The notes below the pieces were generated by a model. The model did not search any database, was not told the DNA's origin, and saw only the letters and a list, made by a program, of their open reading frames with translations. Shown in pieces: positions 60,190 through 64,000 of a stretch of DNA of 64,000 bases (its first letter is position 1; the number at the start of each line of letters is the position of its first letter). Source of the stretch: Rhipicephalus microplus. Its lineage: Eukaryota > Arthropoda > Arachnida > Ixodida > Ixodidae. The translations under genes were made by a program, and so were the position numbers. The stretch covers positions 11,418,501 to 11,482,500 of the forward strand of contig NC_134701.1 in assembly GCF_043290135.1 (NCBI RefSeq). Direction: 5' to 3'.

Positions 60190-63100
60190 GTGGTACTGCT
60201 TGAGCCTCTAGACGTGTACAACCTCGTGGTTGCGACGTCGCAAGTCCTATGGTGGCGTAAGAGACTCAATTAGGTAGTTTACTGGCGAAGTTTGTTCGAG
60301 AATACGATATGGCCCATCGTACTTTGGCAGAAGTTTGGAAGAGAGCGCAGGTGTGCGATGCGGCACTGACAGTTATAGAAGAGCACCCGAAAGAAAAACG
60401 GGAGTTGAAGTCTGGGCATCATGAATTGCTTTTTGTCTGTTTTGGTCATCGCAGGTAAAGCGACGAGCTAACTGGCGGCATTCTTCTGCGTGTCTGGCGG
60501 CGTCCAAGATCGGTAGGCACTCGGACGCGTCCGGTCGATAGGGCAAAATGGTGTCAATGGTGTGGGAGGGGTGACGGCCGTAGAGGAGGTAAAAAGGGGA
60601 GAAGCCTGTTGTCGCTTGAGTTGCCGTATTATAAGCGTATGTAATGAATGGGAGGACTAAGTCCCAGTTAGAGTGGTCAGGCGTCACATACATAGATAGC
60701 ATGTCACCGACAGTATGATTAAAGCGCTCGGTAGCCCCATTGGTTTGAGGGTGGTAAGCGGTACATGTGCGAAGTGCAATAGCACACTCAGCGAGCAATT
60801 TTTCAATGACCTCGGACAAGAAGGCACGGCCGCGGTCACTGAGGAGTTCTCGAGGGCCTCCATGACGCAACACAAAATGACGCAGTAGGAAAGTGGCAAC
60901 CTCCTGTGCTGTAGCCGTTTTAAGAGCAGCGGTCTCAGCATAGCGCGTTAGGTGGTCGATAGCAACTATTATCCACCTGTTGCCAGTCGGAGTCAATGAA
61001 AGTGGCCCATAAATATCTATTCCAACCCGTTCGAAGGGTCGGGAAGGGCATGGTAAATGCTGCAGTTCACCGGCGGAGGCGTGTGGTGGAGATTTTCGGC
61101 GCTGACATTCGGCACAAGAGCGGACGAACTGCGGACAAAGGTATACATGCCACGCCAGTAGTAGCGATGTCGAAGCCTTTCGTAGGCCTTGAAGACTCCT
61201 GCGTGGCCACATTGTGGGTCAGCATGGAAAGAGGAACAAATCTGCGACCTCAGGGTTCGTGGAACGACGAGCAGCCACTTGCGTCCCTCTGGTGCGTAGT
61301 TGCGTCGATAGAGAAGCGTGTCACGTATCGAGAAGTGTGGAACTTGGCGCCGAGGCGTTCGCGTCTTTGGAAGTTCAGGAGTGTCGGAGCGATGATTGAG
61401 GAGAGACGCAGTCCACGAGTCATTGCGTTGTTCGATAGCAATGGTGTCAAAGTCAAGCGATGACAATGTGGAATCGTAAGCGGAGTCAGCTGTGGCATTC
61501 TGGGACAGGGGGGAACGGGAAAGGGCGTCGGTGTCAGCATGCTTCCGTCCTGACCGATAAACCACGCGTATGCCGTAATCTTGAATTTTCAACGCCCAGC
61601 GAGCGAGGCGGCCAGATGGGTCTTTTAACGTCGAAAGCCAGCACAGCGCGTGGTGGTCGGTCACGACGTCAAAAGAACGACCATATAGATATGGGCGAAA
61701 ATTTCCAAGGGCCCACACAATGGCCAAGCACTCCTTTTTTGTGACGCTGTAGTTGCTCTCAGCCTTGGTAAGTGTGCGACTAGCGTATGCCACGACGTAT
61801 TCCTGATCTTCCGGTTTACGCTGTGCGAGCACAGCACCCAGGCCTACACCACTGGCGTCGGTGTGGATTTCAGTTGGAGCTTCAGGATCGAAATGGCGTA
61901 GAATGGGTGGCGTCGTGAGAAGCCGTCGCAAGGTGGTGAAAGCCTCGTCGCAGGCAGGGGACCACGATAAGAGGTCTTTACATCTGCTGAGAAGTTGCGT
62001 GAGAGGTGATATAATAGACGCGAAGTTTCGGACGAATCACCAGAAATACGAACACAAGCCGATGAAACGTCGAAGTTCTTTGATGGTGGCAGGTTTAGGA
62101 AACGCCGTAACAGCTCGCAATTTCTCGGGATCCGGGAGGATGCCTTCCTTGGAAACAACGTGGCCCAAAATGTTCAGTTGACGCATGGCAAATCGACATT
62201 TTTTGAGGTTTAATTGCAAACCGGCGTTAGTTAAGCAAGTAAGGACGTGCTGAAGGCGACGTAAGGGTGTGTCAAAGTTAGGGGCGAAGACCACGATATC
62301 ATCGAGGTAACACAAGCATATCTTCCATTTTAGTCCACGCAGGATGTTGTCCATCATTCGTTCGAACGTTGCAGGTGCATTGCAAAGTCCGAAGGGCGTG
62401 ACGGTGAATTCATATAAGCCGTCTGGCGTGACAAAAGTGGTTTTGGGGCGATCGGCTTCCGCCATAGGCACCTTCCAGTAGCCTGACCGCAAGTCTAACG
62501 AGGAAAAGAACTCGGCACCCTGCAAACTGTCTAAAGCATCGTCAATGCGCGGTAGTGGAGAGACATCCTTCAGCGTTATCTTGTTCAATCGCTGAAAATC
62601 GACACAGAAACGAGTAGAACAGTCTTTCTTTTTGACGAGAACCACTGGAGACGCCCATGGGCTCTGTGAAGGTCGAATGACGCCTCTGCGAAGCATGTCG
62701 TCTACTTGGTCAGCAATGACGCGGCGTTCTGTAGCGGACACGCGATATGGTCGTTGTCGCAGCGGTGAGTAGGACCCAGTGTCGATGTGGTGTTCTACTG
62801 CTAAGGCACGGCCGAGAGATGTTTGTTCAACGTCGAAGAATGGCGGTAGCTCTCAAGAATGGTGAGGAGGTGTGAACGCTGCAAAGATGTCAAATCTGCA
62901 GCGATGAATGGTTGAAATATGTTTGCCGACGTTAAGTCAGGCGCTGAGACGACAGCCAGTTCACAGATGGAGGTAGAAGGCACCTCGTCGGGGACGGATA
63001 TAATTCTGGAAGAACTGATTGTCTCGACGTGGCCAAGGCACTCGTGACAAAGTAGGGATAAAGACGACGACTCATGATTATAAATTGGCATTGTGGTTGA

Positions 63101-63646
63101 GCCTTCTACAAGATCAAGAGCAGCAAAAGGCCGGGGGAGGGCTCTTCGGGCGACGAATATTGGAGATGGTGTGAAGAAGACCGTGCCGTCGGATATGGCG
63201 CTGCATGAAACTGGCACGAATGCAAAAGAGCATGGAGGGATGTAGGTGTCATCGCTAACAACAAGTTTAGCGGCAAACTGGGTGTCGACGGACGCTTGGT
63301 CATCCAGTGAACAAAATTCAACCTCAGCCCTAGCACAGTCGATTACGGCGTTATGACGCGACAAAAAGTCCCATCCCAAAATAATATTATGGGAGTATGA
63401 TGAAAGAACCACGTACTCTATCGTATACAGAACGTCCTGAATTGTCACGTGGGCTGTACATACTGCGGTCGGTTGAACAGGTTGAGCACTGGCTGTGCGA
63501 AGTGATAATCCGGAGAAAGGCGTCGTAACCTTACGAATTGAGCGACAAAATCCAGCATCTATAACAGAAACAGCTGCACCGGTATCTACAAGAGCGACAG
63601 TAGCGATATTTTCGACGAACACATCAATAACATTGGTAGGTGACAA
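60190..63646 (-). pseudogene. pol: G4 pol: protease, RT, RNase H, integrase (broken)
   Basis: Protease has ALVDTGAAVSVID (about 63590). RT (62741-62037) has SSLDLRSGYWKV, FGLCNAPATFERM and CYLDDIVVF. RNase H (61931-61500) has [24 protein letters not shown] and TDHHALCWL. Integrase zinc residues span a frameshift near 61150 ([20 protein letters not shown]). The core has [17 protein letters not shown] and NGATERFNH, all three acidic residues intact. A GPYRILEQ-type C-terminus follows in a further frame. Disruptions: a 1-base shift near 62845, a TGA at 62037-62039 (probably from CGA), a shift near 61150 and one near 60373. Confidence 0.9.
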
Positions 63647-64000
63647 ATGAGGACTTTGGCAAACCGAAACTTGCGCAGTTCTTGCCTCAGGAACTGCGTC
63701 GTCTAGTTTTCCTCCTCGTTAGGTGCGGGCCGTCGACGCATAGGAGAAGGCGAGTGACGGCGTGGAGAGGGCGAGCGAAGACGTCCCGTCCGAGGGCAGT
63801 GGTCGTCCTGGTAGCGGGCTAGCATTGGAGTGGAGAAACCGTATCGCGCGTTGGAGTCAAGCGGGAAGAAAGGCTCACGGCGGTTTTCAGTGGTGATATG
63901 CGTCCGGCGGCGGCAATACCTTGCGACGTGTCCGGGGTATCGACAAGCGTAACATATCGGGCGATTATCGAGGGTGCGCCACGGGTTGGCGGTGTTAGTG
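63647..64000 (-). pseudogene. gag: G4 gag C-terminus (partial)
   Basis: The minus strand reads a CCHC zinc knuckle (CYACRYPGHVARYC, near 63920-63960), then an Arg/Ser/Pro-rich tail (RLRSPSPRRHSPSPMRRRP) up to the protease. Same design as G2 gag. The N-terminus is outside the window. Confidence 0.8.

Larger units (their letters stand above)
59988..64000 (-). mobile_element. Ty3/gypsy G4, minus strand, runs off the window
   Basis: Gag zinc knuckle, protease, RT, RNase H and integrase lie in order on the minus strand from right to left. An LTR-like end with AATAAA (minus, gcctaataaacctcc) abuts (TA)n at 59988. The 5' LTR and most of gag lie beyond 64000. Confidence 0.9.

Overview
The window is a graveyard and nursery of eukaryotic transposable elements, with no convincing intact host gene. 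The mix of families (Ty3/gypsy LTR elements with very short LTRs, LINEs whose ORF2 carries a C-terminal RNase H, CR1-like LINEs, Penelope-like elements, and tRNA-derived SINEs) plus abundant (TA)n, (CA)n and tetranucleotide tracts points to an arthropod, most likely an ixodid tick. That assignment rests on family resemblance I recognise, not on a search.

Layout, left half. 1-228 (minus) is the start of a LINE ORF1 with a canonical 2A-like DVELNPGP motif. A duplicated genomic block (D1) follows. Copy A (225-14545) is split by a degenerate Ty3/gypsy element (G1, 574-6798, itself carrying a LINE tail in its 3' LTR) and by a full-length LINE with RNase H (6994-13210, itself carrying a tRNA-SINE). 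Copy B (22785-24610) is the natural empty site for both. D1 ends in a 5'-truncated Penelope-like element (PLE) C-terminus. Between the copies (14750-17402) lie foldback-like non-coding elements bounded by (TA)n that carry hammerhead-like hairpins.

Middle. 24747-30031 is a very young Ty3/gypsy (G2) with apparently identical 171-bp LTRs. It has two in-frame stops and a mutated integrase Asp. A second duplicated block (D2: 30425-34580 and 39923-41050) is interrupted in copy 1 by a SINE and by a 5'-truncated LINE with a (CCAT)n tail. 35511-36010 holds decayed coding sequence that I cannot assign to a transposon. 36469-36683 is a 215-bp (CA)n tract. Gypsy remnants lie at 37030-38230 and 41051-42786.

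Right half. 42810-53745 is one minus-strand LINE, readable in pieces. It is interrupted by a CR1-like LINE (44126-45474) and by a 5.3-kb LINE (45908-51221) whose 5' end is inverted, flanked by a 10-bp target duplication. A CR1-like endonuclease fragment at 53760-55020 carries a foldback insertion. A ~146-bp tandem repeat ending in tetranucleotide repeats lies at 57035-57897. More (TA)n/hammerhead-like units and a second SINE family follow. A minus-strand gypsy (G4, 59988-64000) runs off the right edge.

Nearly all coding sequences are broken; function is historical (copy-and-paste transposition). The parts most worth a second look are the recurrent hairpin family with covarying stems, the 2A motif, the filled/empty-site pairs that date the insertions, and the inverted LINE.
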